DNA of 64,000 nt from Isoptericola sp. AK164 (GCF_029643425.1 NZ_CP119106.1:3348001-3412000); one strand, 5' to 3'; positions 53,658 through 63,269 are shown, counted from the stretch's first letter. Notes: generated by a model not told the origin, from the letters alone. Numbers and translations: made by a program.

Positions 53658-54854
53658 TCACGGCTCGGGCGGGGAGCTCCCTGGCTGCGGTCCCCGGAAC
53701 CAGAAGACCGCGGCGATCACGAGTCCCGCGGCGAGGAACACGAACCACGTGACGTTCGCCCACGTGGAGTCCGTCCCCGCCAGCGTGTACAGCGCACCAC
53801 CGGCCAGGTTGCCGGTGATCCCGCCGACCGCCTGTGCGAGTCCCATCGCCCCGAAGTAGGACGCCACGGCCCGCCCGTCGGCCAGCTCGGAGACCACGGC
53901 GTTCATCACCGGCTGCGAGAGCATCTGACCCAGCGTGAAGGTCAGGACGCCGGCGACGAGCCCCGCGACGGAGTCCCACAGCCCCATCACCGCCACCCCG
54001 GTCCCGAGGGACACCGACCCGAGGGCGAGGATCCGCGGAGCCGGGAGGTGGCGCGACATGAAGCCGGTCAACGGCAGCATCGTGACCACCATGAACACCG
54101 CGGCCGCGGTGTAGACGACACCGACGCCGATCGCTCCCGGCAGCACGTCGGCCGCCCGCACCGGCACCACCAGGTAGAGCTGGGTCACCAGCATCCACAG
54201 GGCCGCGACGACCACGAGGTAGCGCCGGAACGACCGGTCCCGCAGCGCCTCGCCGAACCGCGCCCGCTTCGTGTCCGCGGCCAGCAGCACCCGGGGCAGA
54301 CCGATCACGGTGAGGAAGAACGCCACGAGGAACAGTCCGGCCGAGCCGAACGCCACCCACTGGAAGTCCAGCCCGGCGAGCAGGCCCCCGATCATGGGGC
54401 CGAGGACGAACCCCACGTTGGAGAACAGCTCCCGCGTCGAGTACACGCGCACCGAGTCGCGCCCGACGGCGAGCGCCGAGTACGCCGCGTACGACGCCGG
54501 GTGGAACAGTGCCCCGCCGAGCCCGGCGAGCACCGACCCGAGCACGAGCAGCGGAAGGCTCGAGACCGCGCCCAGCACGGCGAAGCCGGACGCGCGGATC
54601 AGGACGCCCCCGGCGATCGCCCGCCGGTAGCCGATGCGGTCGGCGACCCAGCCGGAGATCGGCATCACGCCGTTCTGCGCCGCGGACCGCACCGCCGTCA
54701 GCACCCCGACCACCGCGACCGTCAGGCCGATGTTCTGCAGGTAGTGGTAGGCGAGCAGCGGCACCAGCATGTAGAAGCCGACCGCCATCGTCAGCGTGTC
54801 GCCGTACAGCACCCACAGCGCGGTTCTCGAGGACCGTGGCTCCCCGCCCGTCAC
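53658..54854 (-). CDS. MFS transporter
   Basis: 398 aa from a GTG at 54854 overlapping the DUF624 stop. About twelve hydrophobic segments; loop 2-3 motif GWVADRIGYRRAIAGGVLIR; single domain of drug-exporter size. In the operon it follows lyase and DUF624 genes, so it might move a sugar or product, but could equally be a drug-type exporter. Its TGA is in frame with the adenosine deaminase downstream. Confidence 0.88.
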   Translation of the reverse strand: MTGGEPRSSRTALWVLYGDTLTMAVGFYMLVPLLAYHYLQNIGLTVAVVGVLTAVRSAAQNGVMPISGWVADRIGYRRAIAGGVLIRASGFAVLGAVSSLPLLVLGSVLAGLGGALFHPASYAAYSALAVGRDSVRVYSTRELFSNVGFVLGPMIGGLLAGLDFQWVAFGSAGLFLVAFFLTVIGLPRVLLAADTKRARFGEALRDRSFRRYLVVVAALWMLVTQLYLVVPVRAADVLPGAIGVGVVYTAAAVFMVVTMLPLTGFMSRHLPAPRILALGSVSLGTGVAVMGLWDSVAGLVAGVLTFTLGQMLSQPVMNAVVSELADGRAVASYFGAMGLAQAVGGITGNLAGGALYTLAGTDSTWANVTWFVFLAAGLVIAAVFWFRGPQPGSSPPEP

Positions 54855-55492
54855 GAGCCCGCGCCCGCAGGGCCGGCCGACGGCGGCCAGGCCCGGACCG
54901 CGAGATACAGCGGCACGGAGAGTGCTACGAACGGCGCCAGGGTGGGCAGCACCACGCAGGTGGCCAGCACCGCCGCACCGATCAGCAGCAGCGCGAGCGT
55001 GCCCACCGGGCGCCCGGCGGCGAACGCCGCGGCGGCGCGCAGCCAGTCACGGACCGTCCCGTCACGCTGCCGCGCAGCGGCCACCGGGACCAGCAGCAGG
55101 ACGAGACCGACGACGGCCGCGACGGGCAACGTGGCCCCGCCGAGCACGACGGCGAACCCGGCCGACGCCGTGCCCAGCTGGGCCAGCAGGAACAACGCGT
55201 CGACGACGAGCAGCCAGACGGCGATCCCCGCGAGGATCCCCGCCCGCCAGGTCCGGCGCCACGTCGCCCGCAGCTCGCGCAGCAGGGAGGTGACCACCGC
55301 GTCGTCCCCGTCGTCGTGCCAGTCCGAGAAGGCCCGGCCGAGAGCGACCAGCGCGGGCAGCAGCGTCACCCCGGGCAGTGCCACCAGGAACGCCATCAGG
55401 CCACCCAGCACGAGGTTGGCGGGCACCATCAGGGCGCGCAGGGTGCGGGTCTCCCAGCGCTCGCGGTGCTCCGGCCGGGCCGCCACGCTCAC
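54851..55492 (-). CDS. DUF624/YesL-family membrane protein
   Basis: 213 aa from a GTG overlapping the lyase stop by 4 nt. Basic N-terminus, then about five hydrophobic segments (LVLGGLMAFLVALPGVTLLP, AGILAGIAVWLLVVDALFLL). TLLPALVALGRAF matches YesL-like DUF624 proteins, commonly encoded in sugar-uptake and polysaccharide-lyase operons. Function unknown; context suggests a link to the ABC importer. Confidence 0.8.
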   Translation of the reverse strand: MSVAARPEHRERWETRTLRALMVPANLVLGGLMAFLVALPGVTLLPALVALGRAFSDWHDDGDDAVVTSLLRELRATWRRTWRAGILAGIAVWLLVVDALFLLAQLGTASAGFAVVLGGATLPVAAVVGLVLLLVPVAAARQRDGTVRDWLRAAAAFAAGRPVGTLALLLIGAAVLATCVVLPTLAPFVALSVPLYLAVRAWPPSAGPAGAGS

Positions 55493-57480
55493 TCCGTCGT
55501 GCCGGCCCCGGCACCGGCCGTCGCGGCGACGTCGACGCGGGCCGCGAACCCGGTCCCGCTCGTCCCGGCGCCCGCCGGCGTGCCGAGCTCGAGATCCAGC
55601 GTCACCGTCTCGCGGACGCCGTCGTGGTCGACGTGGACCGTGACCGTGTCACCCGAGTCCTCGACAGACACCTCCGCGCGGGCCTCGTCGTGCCAGGCTC
55701 GCGGCTCCAGCACGGTCAGGAAACGGCCACGGGTGGTCGGCGCCGTCGAGCGACGCAGGGTGTGCAGCGTCTTCTCGATCGCCAGGCTCGGGGTCGACGA
55801 CGTCGGGTTGGCGTGCACCGGCGTCGGCACCGTCTCGACGTCGACCGCGTCGTCCAGCGCCGTGACGCGCAGACGGCCCGTCCCGGCCTCGGCGACCCAG
55901 TGACGGTCGCCCTCGGCGCGGGCCGGGTGCTCGGTCTGCAGCAGGAACGTCCAGGTCCGCGGCGCGGCGGCACGCAGGTCGTCCAGGACCACGAGCGCAC
56001 CGCTCGGGGTCAGCACCAGGTGGCGGCGGGCACGCTCGACGCCGAGAGACGGGTCGTACATCGCCGCGGTCTCGCTCACGGCGTGCACCCAGCCGTCCGC
56101 CAGCGTGGCGGTCAGGATGCTCGCCTGGTGCTCGTAGGGCAGGTTCTCGAAGACGTGGTACCGGTCCTCGTTGACGAACCCGTTGCCGTCGACGAGCACC
56201 GCGTTGTGGTGCGCGGTGCGCTTGCTCGACGAGTACCCCTCGTCGAGCGCCAGGTAGGCGCCGTGCCCCAGCAGCGTGAAGGTGCCCGAGTCCGGGTGGT
56301 GGTGCCCGGCGTTCAGGGTGGTCCAGCCCTTCTCCGCCTTGATGCGGTGCGCCGTCTCCCAGGCCTTGTGCCCGCCGCCCGGGGACGCCTTGAACGAGAC
56401 CATGACGGCGTCGGCGTCCCAGGACGTGCGGCCGACGACGAGACCCAGGTCGCGGAACCACCGGCTCGTCGGCAGGTCGTACGGGTCCGCGCTGGGCGCC
56501 TGCGGGTCGAACCACAGCAGCTCCTGGTAGGCCTCGGCGCGCACCCCGGGCCGGACACCGCTCTCGTAGGCCTCGCGCCAGAAGAAGTCGTCGGCCACCT
56601 TCTCGGCGAGCCACTGGCACTGCGGGATCCGGTACTCGGCGGCGAGCTTGTAGTACATCGCCACCGGGTGCCCGCTGCGTCGGTCGTGGCAGTCACCGTG
56701 GTCGATGATCCGCTCCAGGTCGGGCGCCGCCTGGTACAGCCGGTACCAGAACGTCTCGCGCAGGTAGTCGCTGCGCGCGAACCAGTCGATGCCCTCCTCG
56801 GCCTTGAGCAGGTCCAGGTAGGTGACGATCCACGGCACGCCGTACCGCCAGTAGACGACGCCCTCGTTGTTGGACCCGTCCTCGGGCAGCATGTCCAGGA
56901 CGGTGTCGAAGTTCTCCTTGGCCCGCTCCGTCCAGTGCGCGGCCTGCTCGTGGTCGTTGCGCAGCGCGTACCCGGCGGTGGCGAGCCCCGCATAGCAGAT
57001 CCAGTTGTGGTTCTGCCAGTACGACGACGACCACCAGCCGCCCTCGGACTCCACCGCGAACTCGTACAACCGGGTGCCCTGCAGGATCAGCTTGTCGCGC
57101 AGGGCCTCGCGCTCGTCGTCCGGCAGTGCGTCACCGGCCCAGGAGTAGGCCTGGCCGAGGCCGTGGAGGATCCAGCCGGCGTCCAGGTCGTGGTCCGGCA
57201 TGTTGGCCCGGCCCCAGTGCGGGAACGACAGGGACGGCACGAGCCAGCGCCGCAGCTCGGTCAGGTAGTGCTCCTGGCCGGTCAGCCGGTACGCCAGCGC
57301 CAGGTTCGCGGCGCCCGCACCCAGGTAGGTGATGGACGCCAGGGGGTGCTCCTCGGGCAGCTCGAGGGAGGTCAGGCGCTCGCACTCGTCCACCAGGCGG
57401 CGCAACTGCGGGCGGCGCACGTCGTGCAGCTCGGCGCGCAGCGTCTCCTCACGGTCGGCGATCAGCAGCGGTCGGGTCAT
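55489..57480 (-). CDS. Heparinase II/III-type polysaccharide lyase (A)
   Basis: 663 aa; the ATG at 57480 overlaps the upstream lyase stop. No signal peptide. N-terminal alpha/alpha toroid (about 20-380: YWQNHNWICYAGLATAGYAL, EGVVYWRYGVPWIVTYLDLL) and C-terminal beta-sandwich of the heparinase II/III type (NAGHHHPDSGTFTLLGHGAY, KRTAHHNAVLVDGNG), with the His/Asn/Tyr set typical of such lyases. It would split uronic-acid-containing oligosaccharides by beta-elimination in the cytoplasm. PL family cannot be assigned by eye. Confidence 0.82.
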   Translation of the reverse strand: MTRPLLIADREETLRAELHDVRRPQLRRLVDECERLTSLELPEEHPLASITYLGAGAANLALAYRLTGQEHYLTELRRWLVPSLSFPHWGRANMPDHDLDAGWILHGLGQAYSWAGDALPDDEREALRDKLILQGTRLYEFAVESEGGWWSSSYWQNHNWICYAGLATAGYALRNDHEQAAHWTERAKENFDTVLDMLPEDGSNNEGVVYWRYGVPWIVTYLDLLKAEEGIDWFARSDYLRETFWYRLYQAAPDLERIIDHGDCHDRRSGHPVAMYYKLAAEYRIPQCQWLAEKVADDFFWREAYESGVRPGVRAEAYQELLWFDPQAPSADPYDLPTSRWFRDLGLVVGRTSWDADAVMVSFKASPGGGHKAWETAHRIKAEKGWTTLNAGHHHPDSGTFTLLGHGAYLALDEGYSSSKRTAHHNAVLVDGNGFVNEDRYHVFENLPYEHQASILTATLADGWVHAVSETAAMYDPSLGVERARRHLVLTPSGALVVLDDLRAAAPRTWTFLLQTEHPARAEGDRHWVAEAGTGRLRVTALDDAVDVETVPTPVHANPTSSTPSLAIEKTLHTLRRSTAPTTRGRFLTVLEPRAWHDEARAEVSVEDSGDTVTVHVDHDGVRETVTLDLELGTPAGAGTSGTGFAARVDVAATAGAGAGTTE

Positions 57481-59225
57481 GGTGCTCCCTCGATGGTCTT
57501 CTCCCCGTCGGGAGTGGTCAGGTGGAAGGTGGCGCCGTCGGGCGCGAGGTCGATGCGGGCCGGCGCGGGATCCGGGCCCTGCTGGAACAAGGAGGCGAAG
57601 ACCGCGCGATCACCGGTCAGGGTCCAGTCGGCGACCGACCGGACCGCGGCCGGGTCGTCCGACGGCCCCCGGCCGGGCACGACGGCGAGCGCGGCACCGG
57701 GAGAGGCGGCGTGCGTGCCGTGCAGGGTAGCGCCGTCGTCGGCCGTCCAGGTGGTCCGGGCACCGTCCGGCACGTGCCGGACGGTCAGGTCGACGGCGGG
57801 CCGCAGCGCGAGGACGAACTCGTGCGGCTCGTCGGCCTCCACCGTGACGACGTCCGTGAGGACACCGGCGGTCAGGCGCGTCGCGCGGCGCACCCGGACC
57901 CCGGGGTACGGTTCGGCGCTGGTCACGACCAGCCCGGCCTCGGGCGCCCAGCGCTCCACACGGCCGGTCGTCTCGTGCTGGTCCCGGCCGTCGACACGGA
58001 GGGTCGGGTGCGCGAGGGTTCGGGCGTAGTGACCACGCCGCAACGGGCTCGCATAGGGCGGCACCCCGGGTGCGGGCTGCCACGGCGCGGTGCCGTACAG
58101 GTAGAGGGCCAGCTTGTCGTGGTGGCCGTGGGATCCCCCGTGCGGTCCGGCGTCCACGACGGCCTGCCACGTGTCGGCGTCGTCCCGCAGGACGGCGTAA
58201 CCCACCTGCGGGAAGTACACGCTGCCCCGTGTCGGCGCGGGGACCTGCACCGGTGGCCCGCCGAACCAGCCGTCCAGCAGCCGGTCGAGGCCGTCGTCGG
58301 CCCGGCCGAGCCGTGCCCTGGCCGCCGTCGCCACCGCCTCGAGCCCGGCCGGGGCCAGCAGACCACGGGCCATGGCGGCGATCTCGAGCACCTCTTGGTG
58401 CATGGGCACCCGGTCGTAGGGGCCGTCGTGGATCGCCGGGAGGGTACCGTCCGGAGCCGCCACCTCGGCGAGCACCCGCACCATCGCGGCGAGGCGTTCG
58501 ACCGCAGGCCGAGGAAGGTCCGCAGGGACGGCGTCCCGCAACGTCAGCAGGTACGCGCGCAGCACGAACAGGTGGTAGTAGGTGGACCCCTCCCACTCCC
58601 AGCCGTCGTCGCCGACGGCGATCTCGAGGTGGGCGAGCGCCCGGGTGTGCCACGTGGCGACCACCTCGTGCGGAGCGTCGAGGGCGCGCGAGACCAGTGC
58701 ACCGGCGGCGCACAGCCACGCCGTGTAGTTGTTGCGCTCGTCCTGCCGCTCGTCGACCAGCACGCCGTAGGCCTGCTCGAAGGTGGCGAGAAGGCCTTCG
58801 AGGAGGTCGTCCACGCCCGCGACGTGCGCCTCGGGCCCGAGGACCAGCACGGCGTCGGCGACCTGCACCGCCCACTGCGCCTCCGTGAGCGCCTGGGCGA
58901 ACATCCTGCCGCGGAGCATCCAGGACTCGGCGGCGTCGTTCCAGCCCGGTCCGACGACGTCGCCGTAGACCTTCGCGATCTCACCGAGCAGGGCGACGGC
59001 GTGGCGCCGGTCGGCGGCCTCCCCGGTCCGGGCCAGGCATCGCACCTCGCGGGCACAGCGCTGGTGGTCCAACGTGCGCAGGGCGGCGTCGTACTTCTCG
59101 CCGGCGACCACGCACCCCCGGGGGCACCCGTGGCCCCCGGGGGCGGTGCCGGACAGCTCGACGTGGTGCGTGGGGCAGACGTAGTCGTGCCACCAGCCGC
59201 CCGGCGCCGTGGGGACCGTCGTCAT
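57477..59225 (-). CDS. Heparinase II/III-type polysaccharide lyase (B)
   Basis: 582 aa; the ATG at 59225 overlaps the SDR stop. The N-terminus has HDYVCPTHHVEL and GCPRGC, a Cys-rich segment common to actinobacterial heparinase II/III-like proteins. Helical domain with RNNYTAW and EGSTYYHLFVLRAY (candidate catalytic Asn and Tyr), beta-domain with GSHGHHDKLALYLYG (candidate zinc/His site). No signal peptide. Together with lyase A it may remove unsaturated uronate from imported oligosaccharides. The exact substrate is unknown. Confidence 0.85.
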   Translation of the reverse strand: MTTVPTAPGGWWHDYVCPTHHVELSGTAPGGHGCPRGCVVAGEKYDAALRTLDHQRCAREVRCLARTGEAADRRHAVALLGEIAKVYGDVVGPGWNDAAESWMLRGRMFAQALTEAQWAVQVADAVLVLGPEAHVAGVDDLLEGLLATFEQAYGVLVDERQDERNNYTAWLCAAGALVSRALDAPHEVVATWHTRALAHLEIAVGDDGWEWEGSTYYHLFVLRAYLLTLRDAVPADLPRPAVERLAAMVRVLAEVAAPDGTLPAIHDGPYDRVPMHQEVLEIAAMARGLLAPAGLEAVATAARARLGRADDGLDRLLDGWFGGPPVQVPAPTRGSVYFPQVGYAVLRDDADTWQAVVDAGPHGGSHGHHDKLALYLYGTAPWQPAPGVPPYASPLRRGHYARTLAHPTLRVDGRDQHETTGRVERWAPEAGLVVTSAEPYPGVRVRRATRLTAGVLTDVVTVEADEPHEFVLALRPAVDLTVRHVPDGARTTWTADDGATLHGTHAASPGAALAVVPGRGPSDDPAAVRSVADWTLTGDRAVFASLFQQGPDPAPARIDLAPDGATFHLTTPDGEKTIEGAP

Positions 59226-59986
59226 CGGAAGTTGAGCCCCCCGTTGATGTCGAGGACCTGGCCGGTCACGTAGCCGGCGGCGTCGGAGGCGAGGAACGTG
59301 GTCACCGCGGCGACGTCGTCCACGGTACCGGCACGCCCCAGCGGGATGCCCGCCACGATGTTGGCCTGCGCCTCGGGCGGCGTGAACGCGTCGTGGAACG
59401 GGGTGTCCCCGATGAACCCGGGAGCGAGCGCGTTGACGGTGACACCGTCACCGGCGAGCTCCTTGGCGAGCCCCCGGGTGAACCCGACGATGCCGGCCTT
59501 GGCGGCGGCATAGGCCACGGACCCTGGACCGCCGCCGTTCTCCGCCGCGAGCGACGCCATCGTGACCACGCGTCCGGCGCTGCTCGCCTTCAGATGACCC
59601 ACCGCGGCACGGGTGACGTAGAAGGTGCTGGAGACGTTGACGTTCCAGACCTTGGCCCAGTGCTCGTCGGTCATCTCCGCCACGGTTGCGCGGCCGACCA
59701 GGTGTCCGGCGTTGTTGACCAGGACGTCCAGGCCGCCGAGCTCACCCGCGGCCGACTCGACGACGGTGCGCGCCGCCTCGGGGTCGGTCAGGTCGCCCTG
59801 GACGGCGATGCTGCGCCGCCCCATGCCGGTGATCTTGTCGACGACGGTGGCCGCGGCGTCACCGGAGTGCGCGTAGTGCACGGCGACGTCGGCGCCCGCC
59901 TCGGCGAGCCCGAGGGCGAGGGCGGCGCCGATCCCGTGACCGCCGCCGGTGACGAGCGCCGTGCGCCCGCTGAGTACGTGCTGCAT
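59222..59986 (-). CDS. SDR-family oxidoreductase
   Basis: 254 aa from the ATG at 59986 after AGAGGAA. Rossmann motif TGGGHGIGAALALG, NNAG, catalytic Ser and YxxxK as VAYAAAKAG (Tyr-Lys), C-terminal GQVLDINGGLNFR. Placed between the ABC importer and two lyases, a reductase for the unsaturated-uronate product DEH or a KduD-like dehydrogenase is likely; cofactor and substrate are inferred. Confidence 0.88.
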   Translation of the reverse strand: MQHVLSGRTALVTGGGHGIGAALALGLAEAGADVAVHYAHSGDAAATVVDKITGMGRRSIAVQGDLTDPEAARTVVESAAGELGGLDVLVNNAGHLVGRATVAEMTDEHWAKVWNVNVSSTFYVTRAAVGHLKASSAGRVVTMASLAAENGGGPGSVAYAAAKAGIVGFTRGLAKELAGDGVTVNALAPGFIGDTPFHDAFTPPEAQANIVAGIPLGRAGTVDDVAAVTTFLASDAAGYVTGQVLDINGGLNFR

Positions 59987-60012
59987 GGTTCCTCTTTCGT
60001 AGGTGGTCGGGC

Positions 60013-60945
60013 TCACTTGATGCCCGAGTTGGTGAATCCCTGGATGAAGTACTTCTGCGCCATGACGAACAGCAGCACCATCGGGACGGTGGCCAAGGTG
60101 GTGCCGGCCATCAGGTACTGCCAGGCGGTGGCCTCCACCTGCTGGAAGACCGCCAGGCCGACCTGGATCACCCGCAGGTCGTCCGAGGTCGTGACCAGCA
60201 GCGGCCACAGGAAGTTGTTCCAGCTCTCCTGGAAGGTCAGCAGGGCGACCGTCGCGACGGCCGGCTTCATGAGCGGGGTGTAGATCTGCGCGAAGATCCG
60301 GAACTCGCCGAGACCGTCCAGGCGCGCCGCTTCCTCGAGCTCCTTGGGCAGGGTCAGGTAGAACTGCCGGAAAAGGAAGATCGACATGGCGCTCAGGCCG
60401 CCCGGGATGAGCAGGGCCCACCAACTGTCCAGCCAGCCGCTGCCGCCCTGTCCCGTGATGTCGTTGCCGCCGAACAGGGGCATGAACTTCACGATGAGGA
60501 ACTGCGGGACGATCTTCGTGTAGGTCGGGATCATGAGCATCGCGACCATGGACAGGAAGATGATCTCCCGCCCGCGGAAGCGGATACGCGCCAGCGCGTA
60601 CCCGGCCATGGAGCCGATGACCAGCGTGATGAGGGTGTGCCCGGTGGCGATGATGAGCGAGTTGCGGAAGTACTTGTCGAACGGCGCGGCGTCGAGCGCC
60701 TCAGCGTAGTTTGACCAGTGCCACTCGTGGGGGAAGAAGGTCGGAGGGAACTGCGCCAGCTCGGCCGGGCTCTTCACCGAGGTGAAGAGCATCCAGACGA
60801 ACGGGATCACCATCGTGACCGAACCGATGATCAGCAGCAGGTGCAGGATGAGCTTGTTGCGTCGCCGGACGGACGACTGGTTCGTCGCGCGGACGGTCCG
60901 GGTCGCCGACGGGCTCGTGGAGGTCCGGGGAGTGAGGAGAGCCAT
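60013..60945 (-). CDS. Sugar ABC transporter permease (MalG-type)
   Basis: 310 aa; the ATG at 60945 overlaps the upstream stop (TGATG). Six membrane segments; EAA loop EEAARLDGLGEFRIFAQIYTP; ends QKYFIQGFTNSGIK. Longer loop GGNDITGQGGSGWLDSWW between segments 3 and 4, seen in importers of oligouronates. Partner of the permease at 60945-61886. Confidence 0.93.
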   Translation of the reverse strand: MALLTPRTSTSPSATRTVRATNQSSVRRRNKLILHLLLIIGSVTMVIPFVWMLFTSVKSPAELAQFPPTFFPHEWHWSNYAEALDAAPFDKYFRNSLIIATGHTLITLVIGSMAGYALARIRFRGREIIFLSMVAMLMIPTYTKIVPQFLIVKFMPLFGGNDITGQGGSGWLDSWWALLIPGGLSAMSIFLFRQFYLTLPKELEEAARLDGLGEFRIFAQIYTPLMKPAVATVALLTFQESWNNFLWPLLVTTSDDLRVIQVGLAVFQQVEATAWQYLMAGTTLATVPMVLLFVMAQKYFIQGFTNSGIK

Positions 60946-61886
60946 CAGTGGTCCTCTCGGGTGGCACGTCGACCGACGAGCGTCATGAAGAGCAGGAAGA
61001 TGAACAGGACGACCGACTGCGCGGAGGCCATTCCCATGCGGAACTCCTCGAACGCGGACCGGTAGACCTCGTAGGTCATCATCGTGGTCGCGTTGGCGGG
61101 GCCGCCGTTGGTGAGCACGTAGATCTGGTCGAAGACCTGGAACGCGTTGATGATCGAGATGACCAGGACGAAGAACGTGGCCGGCTTCAGCATCGGGACG
61201 GTGATGGCGAAGAACTTGCGCACGGTGGACGCGCCGTCGACCGACGCGGCCTCGTACAGGCTCCCGTCGATGTTCTGCAGCGCGGCGATGTAGATCAGCA
61301 TCTTGATCCCGATGCCCTGCCACGCGCCGACGAGGATCACGGACCACAGCGCCCAGTCGGGGTCGGCGAGCCATGCCTGCCCGGGGATGCCGAAGAGGCC
61401 GAGGAAGGCGTTGAGCAGGCCCTGCTGCGGGTTGAAGATCCACAGCCACACCATGGCGATCGCGACGGTCGCGGTGACCTGGGGCAGGAAGAAGGCCGTG
61501 CGGTACCACTTCTGGAACCGCAGGCCCTGGTTGAGGGCCACGGCGATGACGAGCGCGATGGCCATCGAGACCGGCACGGTCCAGAAGGTGTAGACGATGG
61601 TGTTCCAGGTGGCCTTGCGGAAGACCGGGTCCTGGACGATCTCCACGTAGTTCTGCAACCCGACCCACTGGGGCGGGGAGAACACGTTGTAGTTGGTGAA
61701 CCCGAGCGCGAAGGTGGCGACCACCGGGATGGCGGTCCACAGGGCGAGGTGCAGCAGAGCCGGCGTGATCATCAGCCAACCCGTGCGTCGCAGCTTGCGC
61801 TCCGCCCGCGAGTACTTGTGGCGTCGGACCGGTGCGGGTTTGCGCGCGGCGAGTCCGGCCCCCGCTGGGGTCTCGGTGCTTGTCAT
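60945..61886 (-). CDS. Sugar ABC transporter permease (MalF-type)
   Basis: 313 aa from the ATG at 61886; a GTG at 61895 would add three residues. Basic N-terminus, six membrane segments, EAA loop YEAASVDGASTVRKFFAITVP. Overlaps the next permease. Confidence 0.93.
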   Translation of the reverse strand: MTSTETPAGAGLAARKPAPVRRHKYSRAERKLRRTGWLMITPALLHLALWTAIPVVATFALGFTNYNVFSPPQWVGLQNYVEIVQDPVFRKATWNTIVYTFWTVPVSMAIALVIAVALNQGLRFQKWYRTAFFLPQVTATVAIAMVWLWIFNPQQGLLNAFLGLFGIPGQAWLADPDWALWSVILVGAWQGIGIKMLIYIAALQNIDGSLYEAASVDGASTVRKFFAITVPMLKPATFFVLVISIINAFQVFDQIYVLTNGGPANATTMMTYEVYRSAFEEFRMGMASAQSVVLFIFLLFMTLVGRRATREDH

Positions 61887-61904
61887 GGTTCCCACTTCGA
61901 TCGA

Positions 61905-61941
61905 GGGGCGTCGGGGCGGCGCTCGGCCGCCCCGACGCCCC
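61905..61941 (-). terminator. Hairpin between binding-protein and permease genes
   Basis: A perfect 16-bp stem (61905-61920 with 61926-61941) and 5-nt loop. In this position it most likely acts as a partial terminator or mRNA stabiliser, giving more binding protein than permease. Confidence 0.75.
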
Positions 61942-61955
61942 GAGACGGGTCGGTC

Positions 61956-63269
61956 CTACTGGCGGGCCATCGCTTCGTCGACGAGCGCGGCGAGGTCGTC
62001 GAGGGCTGCCTGCGGCTCGGCCTGACCGAGCAGTGCCGACTCGATGGCCGGTGCGAAGTCGCCGCGGACCTCGAGCCACGAGGGCGGGCCGCCCTCACGC
62101 TTGGCCACGTCGAGGTTCTCCATCGAGAACTGGACGAACCGGTTGGACTGCACGTAGTCGCTGTCGAGCAGCTCGGTCAGCGCGGGGACGTTGCCGCGCT
62201 GCTCGTTGGCAGCCAGCGCCGGTCCGGGGCTCGCCAGGAACTCGAGCAGCGCCTGGGCGGCCTCGGGGTGCTGGGACGTGGCAGAACGGGTGGCGAACGT
62301 GCCGCCGAAGAACATGCCCTCGCCCTCGCCCTGGATCACGAAGGGCTCGAGGTTCTCGAGCATCTCGGGGTCCGCCTCGAGTCCCTGCGTCCACAGGTTG
62401 TTGTGGGCGAGGCCCATCGCGGCCCGTCCGTTCAGGAGCGGGTTGACGGCGGCGTCCGGCGAGGAGAAGCCGATGTCCTCGACCTCGTGCTCGTTGATGA
62501 GGTCGGTCATGAGCTGCAGCGCCGACACACCCTCCGGGCCGTTGAACGTCGGCTCGGTCACGTCCTCGTTGAAGAGGTCGCCACCGGCGGAGAAGAGGAA
62601 CGTCTCGAAGACCTGTCGCGGGTCGTTCGAGAGCAGGTCGAACCCGGCGCGCTCCAGCGTGCCGTCGTCGGCGCGGACCGTCAGGGCCTCGGAGATCTCG
62701 ACGAGCTCGTCCCAGGACGACGGCGGTGCGTCATAGCCGGCCTCCTCCAGCAGCTCCATGTTGGCGACCCCGTAGCGGGTGTCGAGCATGATCGGCATGC
62801 CGTAGACGCCGCCGTCCCACGTCCCGGCGTCGACGATCGCCGGCGTGTAGGTCTCCAGGAGCTTCTCCTCGGTGTTGCCGAGCTCGCTCTGGTCGGCCAG
62901 CAGACCCCGGTCGGCGAAGCCCTCGATCCAGCCGACGCCCATCATCATGACGTCGGGCACCGCCCCGGACACCGCAGCGGTGGTGAGCTTCTCGTTGAGG
63001 TTGCCGTAGGTCGTGTAGTCCACGGACACGGTGACGTCCGGGTAGTCCTCGTAGAACTGCGGGAGCAGCTCGTCCTCGAGGAGCTGCTGTCCGTCGGTGC
63101 CCTCGAAGATCGGGGTGAGCAGCGTGATGTCGCCGGAGACGTCATCGCTGCCGCCCTCGGCGTCGGTGCCCGAGCTCGTGCCCGAGCTGCAGGCGGTGAT
63201 CCCCAGTGCGACGGCGGCCAGGGCGGCGACGCCCGTGAACCGTCGACGGGACTGACTCTTGATGATCAT
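61956..63269 (-). CDS. Sugar ABC transporter substrate-binding lipoprotein
   Basis: 437 aa from the ATG at 63269 (MIIKSQSRRRFTG) after AAGGAT; longer in-frame starts overlap the operator. Lipobox ITAC, Ser/Gly linker, then a family 1 solute-binding domain (ITLLTPIFEGTDGQQLLEDEL, GMPIMLDTRYGVANMELLEE). First gene of the long leftward operon; expected ligand is the oligosaccharide attacked by the two lyases. Confidence 0.9.
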   Translation of the reverse strand: MIIKSQSRRRFTGVAALAAVALGITACSSGTSSGTDAEGGSDDVSGDITLLTPIFEGTDGQQLLEDELLPQFYEDYPDVTVSVDYTTYGNLNEKLTTAAVSGAVPDVMMMGVGWIEGFADRGLLADQSELGNTEEKLLETYTPAIVDAGTWDGGVYGMPIMLDTRYGVANMELLEEAGYDAPPSSWDELVEISEALTVRADDGTLERAGFDLLSNDPRQVFETFLFSAGGDLFNEDVTEPTFNGPEGVSALQLMTDLINEHEVEDIGFSSPDAAVNPLLNGRAAMGLAHNNLWTQGLEADPEMLENLEPFVIQGEGEGMFFGGTFATRSATSQHPEAAQALLEFLASPGPALAANEQRGNVPALTELLDSDYVQSNRFVQFSMENLDVAKREGGPPSWLEVRGDFAPAIESALLGQAEPQAALDDLAALVDEAMARQ

